Assembly (NCBI GenBank): GCA_947652605.1
Contig: OX393581.1
Location: 28,700,788 to 28,764,787, forward strand
Length of the DNA: 64,000 nt
Reading direction: 5' to 3'
Origin: Elmis aenea
Lineage: Eukaryota > Arthropoda > Insecta > Coleoptera > Elmidae
Shown here: positions 35,260 to 48,472 of the stretch, piece by piece
Position numbering within the stretch: the stretch's first letter is position 1
Layout: every line of letters starts with the position of its first letter
Translations under genes and position numbers: made by a program
The notes under the pieces: generated by a model
The model's database searches: none
What the model was told of the DNA's origin: nothing
Seen by the model: the letters and a program-made list of their open reading frames with translations, nothing else

Positions 35260-36640
35260 CATGTCAGATAATCGTATTAATGTGATTTATTTATGCTCAA
35301 ATGCCATCGTTTTGGTGTTATCTGCTACAAAGTATAATTAAATTTAATATTAAAATAAAATTATTTTGATTTGAGTCAAGAAATTAAATTTACATACCAT
35401 TTTATGGTAAAAATGTATTCAATTAATGCAGTGTTTTGTCACTTCTGTGCCGTGAGCACCCCTCAGGTGCGCCACAAAAAAAAAATTATAGGAGTATATA
35501 AACAAATGTACTTTTACGTGCCCTTTCGCATCTTTTTTGTTTACCTACCTAGCTTAATACAAAATATATTTTAATATATCATGATCAAACAAAATTTCTG
35601 CAAATAAGTTGTTCTTTTTCAAGAAATGGAAAACTTTTGTAAATAAAAATAAATTAGAAACTTTTTCTTTAGCGGCAAACATGTTTTAAATTAATAGTTT
35701 AATAACCGAAACTTTGTACTTACTAGAAACTAAAATTGCTCATTGCTTTTCATCCCATGAAACAAAACAAAAATGTTTTGAATAAGAAATCATTTGTAAC
35801 ACAACATATTGCCAAGTTTAAATCAAATTTGCTGGAGGAAGAAAATTTGCTGAAATTTGCGACAACCAGTTGTTCATTCATTTTGGCAAAAATAATATTA
35901 GCAAATTTTAGATTGAAATAAAAATTACCATTAAGGAATTTAAGAAAAAACCATTGGAATTTTATTACCATTTTTTAGGTAGTTTTTATGCAAACAGAAT
36001 TTTTTGCGCTAAATTATATAAAAAAGTGAGAAAAGAGAGATTCCAGACAGTAGTAGTACTAAACGTATGCTTATTCACAAACAAACTCGTATTAAAAATG
36101 GTGTATTTGCAACCTCATTAAATTTATTAAATGTAATTTTCATTTTCATTTAAACAATTTTTTTAATTTTAATTTTAAAATTAAATATTCTATTATTGTC
36201 ATACATTACAAAATTTCAATTCGCTTTGATTCACTAACGATTGTTGCTATTTTTAATGTTTTTTTAATGATAAATAACAATAAAATTTAACCAAAAACTG
36301 ACAGTAGTTACATGTAGGTACATATCTTGATTTTCTTGAAGTTAGTTTTTTCAGTTATTTTATTAACTTTATTTTAAAATAAAACCTTTGATGATGATAT
36401 TTCTGATTGTAGTTTTTTATTTTAATCCGAAAATGTAAAAATATACAGAGAGTTTTATTTTTAAAAAAATTTAGTTGGAGTCATTTCCTGCACGTATAAT
36501 TAAGCCAAATTTAAAAAAAAGGTTTGAAAAACACGACTTTGTCCTATCCCTGTATGTGTGCCTTCTAATTTTAGCGTTGTTAAAAGTGGGCCACGACATC
36601 GGAACGGTTAAAAATACTAAATTGATGCCTAGTAAAATAC
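35260..36640. other. non-coding part of copy 1
   Basis: A+T-rich. ORFs such as 35371-35574 and 35736-35921 are conserved in copy 2 only because the DNA is duplicated. No domain. Confidence 0.4.
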
Positions 36641-36980
36641 GATTTTTCTTGATTTTGGGTGTTATCTATAAAAATAGATAAAGCAAGTAATATTTTATTT
36701 TAAAAAAAGCATATTTAACTATTCCATACCCAACTTCGCGGCCTATAAGAATGGTAAGTGATAAAAAAAAAATTAAAATATGAGTTACTATATTACTAAT
36801 AAAATTAATCTAATGAATAAACCAAAAAAGCTATGAGAGAAAAGTACGAAGAATTTTGTACTTTTAAAAATTGTTTGTAGCTCTTGTCATACTTGGGAAT
36901 AATTATTAATCTAATTTAAGCAAACCTGCATCTCTTATAATAAGCGAGATCCCCATCCTGGAAATGTTCCTACACCCTGT
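36640..36980. repeat. single-arm relative of the 30325-31010 fold-back
   Basis: Shares GTTATCTATAAAAATAGATA, CCCAACTTCGCGGCCTATAA and TCTTATAATAAGCGAGATCC blocks and ends ACACCCTGTATAC (36971-36983). The equivalent in copy 2 is 46670-47093 and is longer. Confidence 0.65.
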
Positions 36981-37729
36981 ATACAAAAAAACTATTGTAA
37001 AAAAAACTCATTTTAGTTTCGTTCGCGACTTGCTCGCGTTAAGCTGCAAGTTTTTATTTTTTTTACTTCGGAGAGGCGTTTTTTTTTTTTTAATGGGGCA
37101 CTTCTTCAAAAATGAACGCTATTTCAGACGGACGCTGTTTTTTAGAGCGGCGTTTTTTCAGAGGGGTGCAATTTTGAAAGGATTACTTACATATTTTGGT
37201 TGGACGTTTTTATACACGATGTTGACTGAGTACATAGGACGTTACCATGCAAAATTAAATCGTTGCTAATATTGGGTCCTCCGATTATCTAACAACAAAA
37301 GTATAAAAGAAAAAGTTGTTTAGTATCAAAGATTCTTTACTTGCATTGGTTAGAATGTTCGACTCCTTTGGGAAAACAACAATGTCTGGCTTTCCTATAG
37401 TTTTACATGGATTTTATGCAGCTAAACAATATACATCTTAAACTAATGGTTCCTTAGCAGAATCATCCTCCGGATCCGAATTTTAGATGCTCGAAGTAGT
37501 GCAGTTTTGCCAAAATTAAAAACAAAACGTAATTTTATGACATTTGAAAAATATGCGTTTTTAATATTTTTTTATGCGTAAAACTTAATAATTTACGTAT
37601 TTATTATCGTATCTCGACGATTACTTTAAAATTATTCTTTTCGATTGGCCGATTCGCACTGTGTGAAACATTATGCTTCACGAGATTTAGTAACTCTCCA
37701 ATAAGTTTAAAACGCGACCTCGTAGGTTA

Positions 37730-37965
37730 AGGTGGGTACAGACATGCAACAAAACATCGTATAGTAACACCGTCGCGTACATGTCTGGACGGCAATTTGT
37801 AACATCGTAACACCGCAACATAGTAACATCGTGGCGTCCCATCGGTTGTCGGTATTCCAGCGTCACATCAAAGGAATGTTACGCGCTGATGTTGCACCAT
37901 GCTTTTTATGTATGTACAGGTCTGCGTACATACTTACGTTTATTTTCATTTGTGCACCTACCCTT
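37730..37965. mobile_element. truncated PIF/Harbinger MITE (copy 1 only)
   Basis: Begins AGGTGGGTACAGACATGC after TTA and follows the 16546-16910 element (GTAACACCGTCGCG, GCTGATGTTGCACCATGC) until about 37920. The right end is lost. It sits exactly where copies 1 and 2 of the duplication diverge. Confidence 0.75.
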
Positions 37966-38076
37966 GCAATGGAGTAGACGAAGGAGATGACAGTTGATCT
38001 TATAATAAACAAATATCAAAGCAATGTCCATCCTTTCGCAGTGTTTCGAAAATCTAAGTAAATATTGCACAGTCTA

Positions 38077-38697
38077 TTTTACATAACAAATAACTATCAA
38101 ATCTTAAAAATTATACTATACCTATCAATGGTAATGTATTAAAAAGTAATTTTTAATAAACATAAAAACAAATAATAAACGTCGACATAAAAAATTAGAC
38201 TTCCAAACACAGTTGTCCTCTATTTGTAACTTATTTTCTTTAGAGTCTAATTTTTTATGTCAACATTTATTATTTGTTTTTATTTTTATTAAAAATTACT
38301 TTTTGATAGATTTCCATTGATAGTTATAGTATAATTGTTAAGATTTGATCGTTTTTTGTTATGTTAAATAGTCTGTTTGCTATAATTTAAATAAACTTTG
38401 AACTGATATTTCTCGAAAATGTTCTTATGTATGCAAACTTTTTTAATACATGGTCGGATTCAGAATTAAATTCTCTATCCGAATCAACAAAAACATGTAT
38501 ACTATGTAAGAAAAAAAAAACAGTTGCCTATCGCGGATTTGACATACGTCATCGTTTCGTAGAGATAACAAATGCACATCGTTTAATAGAGAATTTGTCA
38601 CCGTTTCCAAAAATATAGATAAGGTTTGTTGGGGTTATTTTTAATAATAAAAAAGTTATAGGGGGGCGACAGTCAAACTGAATCACCCGGTATAATA
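38077..38697. repeat. fold-back with truncated left arm (copy 1)
   Basis: Counterpart of 49065-50837: the right arm is complete to GAATCACCCGGTATA, while the left arm starts only at the block CAGTCTATTTTACATAAC. Confidence 0.8.
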
Positions 38698-38746
38698 GCG
38701 CTTTTTCATCCCCTATTTCATATTTATGTAATAAAAATGTAAAATA

Positions 38747-39010
38747 ATAGTGGAAAAGTGAAAAATACTTATAATAGTTTAGAATACCGCAATATTTTTT
38801 AAGTTTTCCAAATGAAGCGGAAATGCTAATCAAATTGAAAATGAAAGGAAATAACGTTACCTAATATTTGATTCTAAACAACTTTTATCGTTACACTTTT
38901 GTTGGGGGAGCCAATATTTGCAACTATTTAATTTTGAATGGTATTGTCCTATATATGATATTATTTGTCAACGCCGTGTATAAAGGGTCAATAAAAAGAG
39001 AGTTTAAATT
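38747..39010. other. segment present only in copy 1
   Basis: About 250 bp found here and absent at the matching place in copy 2 (near 50890). It contains GATCCAAATTA-free A+T-rich DNA with no recognisable ends, so insertion here or deletion there cannot be told apart. Confidence 0.5.
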
Positions 39011-39129
39011 ATCCTATTCCTATATAATTTAAAGTTTTTTGTATAAAATTATTGTCACAAAACAACTAATGAAATTATATGAATAAGTATAGTAAGTTAA
39101 ATTTAGGATAACGATTGATTTTTAATATT

Positions 39130-39228
39130 TATTTTAGAAAAAACGCCGGTTCTAAGTCCTAATTCTGGCGCCCTTACGTTTGGCGCCCGGAGCGAATGCC
39201 GGTCAGCCCGCTCCTTAATCCGGCACTG
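39130..39228. mobile_element. right end of a hAT element
   Basis: GGCGCCCTTACG ... CAGCCCGCTCCTTAATCCGG then CACTG. Reversed it reads CAGTGCCGGATTAAGGAGCG, a typical hAT terminus. The left end was not located. Duplicated at 51043-51124. Confidence 0.55.
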
Positions 39229-40288
39229 CTCAGGCCGTAATTCTGATATTTTCCTTCGCACAGAATCTCATAATCTAATCAGCACTTCTGAGGGATATTT
39301 GATTTTTTCATAGCATTCACCCATGTCACCATCAACAGGTACAACGTTTTAGCACAACTTTTGTCGATTTTTAAACACAACGTAATGTTAATAAGCTGCT
39401 CTTAAGTCTTATTCTTAAGAACGATCACTCATTTTTACGCAAAAGTTCACACGAAGAGCTAGCTCTATTGCTTTCGTAATAATAATAACTTACGACTCCT
39501 ATAAAAAAATTCAAAAAATGCAGGTCCAGCCACAATTATAAAAATAAATATTTGGGATCTTAAAATGTTTTCAAAATATTGTAGTTGCATAAAAAATTGT
39601 TTCCTTTTTTAAATGTTAAATAAAGAGGGTACTCCCTTTGATATCACAAAATTACAGCCATTTTTTTTTTTTATCAAAATTGAAAAAAAAAATGTGCATT
39701 TGGTCGTATAATCGAGTGTTATGCCAAAATTACATTTTTAAATTTGGTTTATTTAAATCAAAAACTACAGAAAAAAGGGGGTGAGTCTGATTTCGTTTAC
39801 ACCTGGTATAATACAATATACACTCTGATATGTTGGTGCATAGAAGCAAGGCGATTGAAAATAAATCAAAATATAAAATAGTAGTAAGAGAAGAACTAAA
39901 ATAGTTTGCCTTTACCATTGCTTCACGTGCATAAAAGCTGTTTTTTTAGGACTCTAAAAAATGAATTTGAAATCATCCAAAGGGGATTTTTAAGGTTTGC
40001 TTTATACATATTCAACTTCCAAAACGAAATAATAAATATTCATTATTTTAATAAGTTTTAATATTTTTGCGTCCCTGAGAACTTTTGGTCTGTATATTCA
40101 TAGATTTACCGATTTACATCCAAACAAACATATTCCTTTTAAATTTTTTTAAATTGCTAATATAACGAATAAATATGCATTATTTAAAACTTACCTATAT
40201 AAATTTTAAAAGTTTGCAACAATAAAAAAACTTATTTGATTAAAAAAAAGGTATTTTTTAAATTATTTTAATCATTTCAGTTATTGTT

Positions 40289-41316
40289 ACCGTAAACTTT
40301 GACATAGTTTTGAAGGTTTTTCCAACGTAACTTTTTTATTTTTTGATTAAATGACCTGGAATAAAGTCCATCGTAACAATAGAACCTTCCGCTATATATC
40401 CCCCACGTAAAATTGCTTCTGGGAGGTAAAACAAAACTTTAAAAAACATATTTAATTTGGTGTCAAAGTAACCCCGAGTGTGGGGCTACTTTAACAATGC
40501 AATTAATTTAATTATAAGTCGAAGAACGACTACTGTGGGGGTTTGTTTGACATCTTATTATTTAAAAAAAATATTTTTTACAACCAGAACATGAGTTAAA
40601 GGCTTATTAATTTCAAAATACTTGGCATAAATCGTATTTTTAATAAAAGTTTAACGTTATTTTAATAACATGTATAAAAAATAAACAAAATCCTTTAGGT
40701 TGCTTTCTAAACACTAGCTATTAAAAACATATTTTTCTTCAGAAGCAAATCATTACAAAATAAAATACTTATACTGGGTAAGGCTATATACATATAGGTA
40801 CCTATTAAATTAAACGAAAGTTGCTGGTTTTGAAAACAGGTTTATTCTTTATAAAATTCTTTAATTTTCAAAACCAGCAATTTTCGTTTAATTTAACCCA
40901 ATCAAGCAACAGGAAAAACCAACTTTATCTATAGGTATTAATTAAAACTTAAGATAATTTTTAAAAAGTAAATATTTCTGTAGATGAGACACTTTTACTA
41001 ATTAGATAACATATATTATATAGATAAAGTTGGTTTCTCCTGGTGCTTGATTGGATAAAATTAAAACGAAGGTTTTCTGGTTTTAAAACAGGTTTATTCC
41101 TTAATGAAGTTAATTATTTCATAAAGGAATAAACCTGTTTTAAAACAAGAAAACCTTCGTTTTAAATATATTATATAGGTAGGTATGTTCTATGGGAAGA
41201 ATAAACATAAAATACGTAAATCTAAAAACATAAACATAAAATATTTATAGCGAAAAGTCACACCCCAGAGTCTGTCAAAGTTACCCCCAAAGTCAAAGTA
41301 GCCCCGGTTTACGGTA
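40289..41316. mobile_element. element with ACCGTAAAC ends and three adjacent hairpins
   Basis: ACCGTAAACTTTGACAT on the left, and GTCAAAGTAGCCCCGG then TTTACGGT on the right. Internal hairpins: 40805-40885 (TTGCTGGTTTTGAAAA mirrored), 40917-41042 (ACCAACTTTATCTATA mirrored) and 41058-41165 (AAAACGAAGGTTTTCT mirrored). The duplicate lies at 52180-53207. Confidence 0.6.
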
Positions 41317-41346
41317 TTTGTTTACACTTATCTAACAAGTTTAAAA

Positions 41347-41841
41347 CAAGGACCCGAACCGCAAAGAATAACGGTTCAGTTCCGGTTACTGGTTCGATAA
41401 ATTTTAACTTATCAGTTTACGTTCCGAACCACTGGTTTTTATTTTATAACGATTCGGTTACCGGTTCAGAGGGAACGATTTAGTTACAATTCTGGTTCAA
41501 TGCTTATTTTAGGAAATTCTAAAAATTATACATTATCCAAATATGCTTATGATGACGATACGTATTTATAAATTGAATTGTCTAACATTTTTCCATTTTT
41601 GGTCAAATTTAATCAAAACTACGAAAATAAAAAACATAAAATGTCATTAATAATGTAATTGGTACGAACCGTTTTGTGAACCAGTTGACGCGGTTTGAAC
41701 CGGTTCACACCAGTCGGTTTGGTTCGACGTAGAGATTTTATGATTTTTCAACTAGAAGGTTCAGTTCCGGTTCGCGGTTTATGAATAAAGCACCGGTTCG
41801 TTCCCGTTTTTGTTCCAGTTCTGGTTCGGTTCGGGTCCCTG
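41347..41841. mobile_element. 495-bp hAT MITE rich in GAACCGGTTC
   Basis: Left end CAAGGACCCGAACCG, right end CGGTTCGGGTCCCTG, flanked by GTTTAAAA duplications (41339-41346 and 41842-41849). Many AACCGGTTC-type motifs in both arms. Already present before the tandem duplication. Confidence 0.9.
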
Positions 41842-41849
41842 GTTTAAAA

Positions 41850-42928
41850 CGCGTTGATAAACACTAGTTTGTTTGGATTTGTATTTCTGTGCTTTTATGT
41901 CACGCAACTGAATTAAAAATAGATTATATTTACAAATATCTGAAAAATCAGCTCCAAGAAAATACTGAAAGTTGAGTTTCATCACTTTTTTTAATTAAAT
42001 TTAAAAAAAAAGACTTTTAACAATATTTTATAGCTTAGTGTTGTAATTTTAATGGATTGGTTAAGATAGATGTAAAATAAAAATAGTTGTTACATAATAG
42101 TAAAAAATTCACGTATTTTAATTTTCATTGCACATCAGATGCACAGTTACAAGGGTACAACTTAAATTTGCCCTATGTCTAAAAGCATTTGCTTATTATA
42201 AAAGCTAAAGTATGATTTACATTTGACAAAGTTTTAAATTCGCATCTCATTATTAATCTGAAGACATACTGAAAATATTTTGGTATAAGAAAAAATTTGG
42301 AAAGAGTAAAAATTTGATTTTTGAAAATCGTGTTTGACTCCTATGAAGTATAAAATAATTCAAATGTGTAAAAACATTGCCTAAGCAACATTTTAAGCCG
42401 AATCGGTTGTTAATCCTAATTTATTTTAGGTCGATTTGTTTTTGTTTTATGGCAACCAACTTTCATTTTCTTATGGGCGCAAGTTTTGCTATTTGCATAA
42501 TTACTCGTAAATAGAATTTATTTTCCTGAATTCATTGATACACCATTCATTTCATCTCATTTTTAGGGCAGTTGCAAGAATTGACCAAAAGTGGCCAACT
42601 AGTTTTTGTCGCGATCGATCTATCAAATTCTCAATTTTTTTAAGGAACTCCGTGAAAAAAACGCTTTTACACTGGTATTAGACCAATTTTCAAAAACTTT
42701 GCAGTATATTACTCGCAAAGAATGCGCCCATCGAAAGCTAACGGAGTTCGATTTTTTTCGCACTGTTCCAAGGTCAAAGCGACCGCACAATTTCCTTTAT
42801 AAGCATCATTTTTGGACGGCCGCAAAGGACACTTAAAACAAAAAAAGTACACTATTCACCTATTACCACATATTTTGGCTATATATTACCAAAACAAAAC
42901 AAAGATACGGTCATGAGCTGTTTGTTTA
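41850..42928. other. non-coding part of copy 1
   Basis: A+T-rich. The 76-codon frame at 42606-42836 has no recognised domain and is altered in copy 2, so it is not treated as a gene. Confidence 0.4.
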
Positions 42929-43272
42929 GGCCTCTACTCACCAACCAATTTGTCGGTAAAACCGACCGACCATTCCGATAAATTGTTTAATGTGTAGTCT
43001 GTCACCCGACCAACACGACAGTTGGAACGGACCGGTGGCCAGACCATCCAACAAGCCAACCGCCTACCACATTGCTCTAGATAAGGACTATTAAACCGAA
43101 AATTTAACGCTATTTATAAATTTGTTATCCACAAAATGGCATCAAGCCAAAATAATAAAAAAAGTTATACGTTTATGCTGTGTTGGTTGGACTGGTCGGG
43201 AGGTGTGTAGACAACACCCAACACGGAGTTCCCGACGGTCGGCTCCGACAAGTTGGGTAATGAGTAGAGGCC
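42929..43272. mobile_element. 344-bp MITE, GGCCTCTACTCA ends (copy 1)
   Basis: GGCCTCTACTCACCAACCAA is mirrored by GGGTAATGAGTAGAGGCC. Inner CCGACCGACC, GTCCAACC and GTGTTGG blocks pair. Overlapping ORFs on both strands here reflect the inverted symmetry. Confidence 0.75.
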
Positions 43273-43348
43273 TTTTGAGGACGAGCATTATCTCGCTTGG
43301 AAAATTTCGAAATCGTTTCAGATATCGACTGAATATAGCTTCACGGTC

Positions 43349-45238
43349 CAGTGACCGATTAAGCGGCTGCGTAGGGCCCCGTAATAGCAAAAGGCCCCGA
43401 AGGGGCCCCAAGATCTCAAAATATCTTCTCATTAGGGTTCAAGGAAAATTAAGTTTTTTTCTTGTATATATCAAATAATTATATTTTGTTGTCCAAATAT
43501 CATAATAATAACAGAGTTTCACCAAAGACTCTGTTATTACACATAATATCAAAATATTATAGTCAATATAATGTTAGACATATAGTTACACAGTACACAC
43601 CTAATGGATACATTTTTAATGATATATTTATAAATTATGCATACGCTTATTTTACTCTCAACGTGCCCAAAGAATCAATAGCGAATTAAAAGTGCAAGCC
43701 GACTGATCAGTGGCGTGGTTTTACTGTAAGGGATGCGGTCAAAAATATGCCAACCAAAACCAAGGACGAGGAAATGTAAACTATTTATCTCATACTATTG
43801 TGACGAATTTGTAGATCTTATTGGTAATCAAGTCAGAGCGAAAATAATTGAAGAAATCAAATCTGCGACTTATTATAGTACAATTGTTGATGTTTCGCAT
43901 ATCGATCAACTAACTTTTGTGATAAAACATGTTTCATTCTGTGGCAATATAAAGGAAAGATTTGTAGAATTAATTCCCATAAATAAACACACGTCTTCAT
44001 ATTTGGAACAAGAAATTTCGCAAATAAAATTAGGAGTTGATATTAAAAACTGTCGAAGACAATCATTTGATAGATAATGCTTCTAATATGTCAGGCAAGT
44101 ACTCATGTTAGCAAGCACGTATTAAAACACAGCCCAAGTGCTGTTTTTATTCCGTGTGTTAATCATTCCTTAAATTACATTGGAAATTTCGCTGCAGAAA
44201 GTTGTAGCGCCGCAATGTAGTATTTTATGTTTGTGCAAAATTTATTCACATATTTTCTGTATCAACCCATCGCTGGAAAATTTTAACCAGAAATCTAGAA
44301 ATGTGTAAACATTCCGTCTCAGTGAAAACAGTTTCTAATACAAGATAGTCAGCAAGAGTAGATGCTCTATTAGCTGCAAAACTTGGTTTCACCCATATAA
44401 AAGAGGCGTTAACTGAAATTTGTAATTCAGAAGCGGAAAAAAAGTTACCATAGTGGAGGCGACTTCACTTCTGAAGGAAATGGACAAATTTGAAACCGCT
44501 CTAATGACAGTGATGTGGTATACTATTTTACAAAGAATAAATGCTATCTACTAGTAAATCACTGCAATCAGTGGAGTGCGAACTAGTGAAAGGATCTACC
44601 TCACCGAAGTCATTAGAAACATTTATCAATAATTTCAAAGAATTTGAATAAGTTGAAAAAGACGCAACTGATTTATCAGGGCTAACATTTAATGTGGAAG
44701 ATGGACGAACTCGCAGACAACAACAAAAAATGTTTTTTGATGAAAACGAAGAAGTCGGACATGAATGTACAATAAGAGAAAATTTTATAGTTAATTCATT
44801 TTATGCCATATGTGATAACACCAAGGCAGAACTATCTCAAAGAACTCAGACTATGAAGTTGTTGTAGAACCTTTTCGAATATTTTTAAATTGGAATTTCA
44901 CAATAAAAGAAAAATAGAACGCGATAAAAATGTAAGAGGGTATTTACAAAAAAGACATTGATGTCTGTACTTTTGAAGATTAATTTGCCCATTTTTTAAT
45001 ATAGCTATCTAAAAGAAAACGAGAACACTATAAAAACCACACCAGACATCTATCGAGCCGCCAAAGAAATGTCTTGCACATTTGCGAATGTTGAAATATT
45101 AAATTTTTTTTAACAATTCCTTTATCGAATGCGTCAGGAGAAAGAAAGATCGTTTTCTGTTTTAAAGCGTGTAAAAAATTATTTAAGGAGTAGGTACCTA
45201 CTACCTACCGAAGAAGAAAGATTAAATAATATGGCCAT
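43349..45238 (+). pseudogene. hAT transposase relic, 3' end cut by duplication junction
   Basis: Left end CAGTGACCGATTAAGCGG, then TAGGGCCCCG. The coding relic reads YYCDEFVDLIGNQVRAKIIE, SATYYSTIVDVSHIDQLTFV, RFVELIPINKHTSSYLEQEI, then in other frames LIDNASNMSGKYS. This matches the 'AkyYsii.D...D.s+.dQls ... YDNASNMSGkY.G' stretch of hAT (ZMYM1-like) transposases. Many stops; dead. Confidence 0.8.
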
Positions 45239-48163
45239 GCGAATTTATAATAAAACTATAAAGTAAACAGTTACTGTATGTCTGTAATATACGTACATGT
45301 CAGATAATCGTATTAATGTGATTTATTTATGCTCAAATGCCATCGTTTTGGTGTTATCTGCTACAAAGTATAATTAAATTTAATATTAAAATAAAATTAT
45401 TTTGATTTGAGTCAAGAAATTAAATTTACATACCATTTTATGGTAAAAATGTATTCAATTAATGCAGTGTTTTGTCACTTCTGTGCCGTGAGCACCCCTC
45501 AGGTGCGCCACAAAAAAAAAATTATAGGAGTATATAAACAAATGTACTTTTACGTGCCCTTTCGCATCTTTTTTGTTTACCTACCTAGCTTATTACAAAA
45601 TATATTTTAATATACCATGATCAAACAAAATTTCTGCAAATAAGTTGTTCTTTTTCAAGAAATGGAAAACTTTTGTAAATAAAAATAAATTAAAAACTTT
45701 TTCTTTAGCGGCAAACATGTTTTAAATTAATTGTTTAATAACCGAAACTTTGTACTTACTAGAAACTAAAATTGCTCATTGCTTTCCATCCCATGAAACA
45801 AAACAAAAATGTTTTGGATATGAAATCATTTGTAACACAAAATATTGCCAAGTTTAAATCAAATTTGCAGGAGGAAGAAAATTTGCTGCAATTTGCGACA
45901 ACCAGTTGTTCATTCATTTTGGCAAAAATAATATTAGCAAATTTTAGATTGAAATAAAAATTACCATTAAGGAATTTAAGAAAAAACCATTGGAATTGTA
46001 TTACCATTTTTTAGGTAGTTTTTATGCAAACAGAATTTTTAGCGCTAAATTATATAAAAAAAGTGAGAAAAGAGAGATTCCAGACAGTAGTAGTACTAAA
46101 CGTATGCTTATTCACAAACAAACTCGTATTAAAAATGGTGTATTTGCAACCTCATTAAATTTATTAAATGTAATTTTCATTTTCATTTAAACAATTTTTT
46201 TAATTTTTATTTGAAAATTAAATATTCTATTATTGTCATACATTACAAAATTTCAATTCGCTTTGATTCACTAACGATTGTTGCTATTTTTAATTTTTTT
46301 TTTAAATGATAAATAACAATACAATTTAACCAAAAACTGACAGTAGTTACATGTACATATCTTGATTTTCTTGAAGTTAGTTTTTTCAGTTAATTTATTA
46401 ACTTTATTTTAAAATAAAACCTTTGATGATGATATTTCTGATTGTAGTTTTTTATTTTAATCTGAAAATGTAAAAATATACAGAGTTTTATTTAAAAAAA
46501 AATTAAGTTGGGGTCATTTCCTGCACGTATAATTAAGCCAAATTAAAACAAAAGGTTTGAAAAACACGACTTTGTCCTATCCCTGTATGTGTGCCTTCTA
46601 ATTTTAGCGTTGGTAAAAGTGGGCCACGACATCGGAACGGTTAAAAATACTAAATTGATGCCTAGTAAAATACGATTTTTCTTGATTTTGTGTGTTATCT
46701 ATAAAAATAGATAAAGCAAGTAATATTTTATTTAAAAAAAAGCACATAACTATTCCATACCCAACTTCGCGGCCTATAAGAAAAATGTAATTAGGGGATA
46801 TATCTCGGGAATGGTAAGTGATAAAAAAAAAATTAAAATATGAGTTACTATATTACTAATAAAATTAATCTAATGAATAAACCAAAAAAGCTATGAGAGA
46901 AAAAACAAATTTAACATTTTCGTATTTTTTGCTATAACTTCTGAAGTACGAGGAATTTTGTACTTTTAAAAATTGTTTGTAGCTCTTGTCATACTTGGGA
47001 ATAATTATTAATCTAATTTAAGCAAACCTACATCTCTTATAATAAGGGAGATCCCCATCCTGGAAATGTTATCTGTACACCCTGTATACAAAAAAACTAT
47101 TGTAAAAAAAACTATTGTAAAAAAAACTTATTTTAGTTTCGTTCGCGACTTGCTCGCGTTAAGCTGCAATTTTTTTAATTTATTTTTACTTCGGATAGGC
47201 GTTTTTTTTTTTTTAATGGGGCACTTCTTCAAAAATGAACGCTATTTCAGACGGACGCTGTTTTTTAGAGCGGCGTTTTTTCAGAGGGGTGCAATTTTGA
47301 AAGGATTACTTACATATTTTGGTTGGACGTTTTTATACACGATGTTGACTGAGAGTACATAGGACGTTACCATGCAAAATTAAATCGTTGCTAATATTGG
47401 GTCCTCCGATTATCTAACAACAAAAGTGTAAAAGAAAAAGTTGTTTAGTATCAAAGATTCTTTACTTGCATTTTCAATTTGGTTAGAATGTTCGACTCCT
47501 TTGGGAAAACAACAATGTCTGGCTTTCCTATAGTTTTACATGGATTTTATGCAGCTCAACAATATACATCTTAAACTGATGGTTCCTTAGCAGAATCATC
47601 CTCCGGATCCGAATTTTAGATGCTCGAAGTAGTGCAGTTTTGCCAAAATTTAAAAAAAAAAACGTAACTTTATGACATTTGAAAAATATGCGTTTTTAAT
47701 ATTTTTTTATGCGTAAAACTTAATAATTTACGTATTTATTATCGTATCTCAACAATTACTTTAAAATTATTCTTTTCGATTGGCCGATTCGCGCTGTGTG
47801 AAACATTATGCTTCACGAGATTTAGTAACTCTCCAATAAGTTTAAAACGCGACCTCGTAAATATTGGAATGCGCGTGCAGCATAAAATGGCATATGAAAG
47901 ACTTTTTTTTTCATTTTTATAAATAGGTCACTACTTTATCGAAACGAAATTGCATCAAAATATTAACGAAGTTTTTGCAATAAACAAAACTCAGATATCC
48001 CCAGATTACAGTTACTTGCACGTGGTTTTGCTGACTTGTTTTTGTTGCTTGGTTTTGCACATGATCGCGTACTCGTTTACACTTACGGTTTTGCACGTGG
48101 TTTTACTATAATCATTTGCGTCGATCAAACGCTGAATGACTAGCTGGCTTAGATACGCCTTCA

Positions 48164-48472
48164 ATGGATGACAATTTAGAGTTGCTTGCACTTTGTGCAG
48201 TATATTTAATTAAACGGAAACAACAGGTTACTAAAAAACGTTTAAGACGAATATGGAGCAAAGAGTGGCTAAAGCAAAGATATTCCATATCACATACTAC
48301 GCTCCTGAAACATCTCGAAGTGGATGATTTTCGCAATTATATGCGCATGGATGAGGACACCCACAAAAAGTTGCTGGAACAGAAGAAAGATACTTTCAGA
48401 AGTCAGCACTCTCTCAAATTATTCCAGAAACGTGTCGAGTCATTTATAATGTACTTCGAAATGAATATTTAA
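48164..48472 (+). pseudogene. PIF/Harbinger transposase, N-terminal fragment
   Basis: 102 codons: basic RLRRIWSKEWLKQRY, then TLLKHLEVDDFRNYMRMDED, matching the 'W...w...r...g....L..EL...d...f..y.RM....F..LL' start of insect Harbinger nuclease proteins. The DDE part is missing. It stops just before a GGTGAG, so a first-exon reading with deletion of the rest is possible. Confidence 0.75.

Larger units (their letters stand above)
35203..45238 (+). repeat. tandem duplication, copy 1 (10,036 bp)
   Basis: From GCGAATTTATAATAAAAC at 35203 the sequence runs collinearly with 45239 onward. Corresponding landmarks are 35371/45407, 37138/47250, 39730/51621, 41779/53670 and 43733/55618. The join at 45238/45239 shares only AT with the left flank, so a simple end-joining tandem duplication is likely. 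It carries no host gene, only transposon pieces. Confidence 0.95.

Noticed and set aside
35371..35574. 67-codon ORF conserved at 45407-45610
   Set aside because: The conservation comes from the tandem DNA duplication. There is no domain, no splice or start context, and low-complexity composition.
36964..37269. 101-codon ORF rich in Phe/Arg, repeated in copy 2
   Set aside because: It runs through a fold-back end and a T-rich repeat. The copy-2 version differs by indels with no sign of frame preservation.
43122..43478. 118-codon Arg/Ser-rich ORF at the hAT/MITE border
   Set aside because: It spans a MITE end and a hAT terminus; the opposite strand is equally open and copy 2 alters it.
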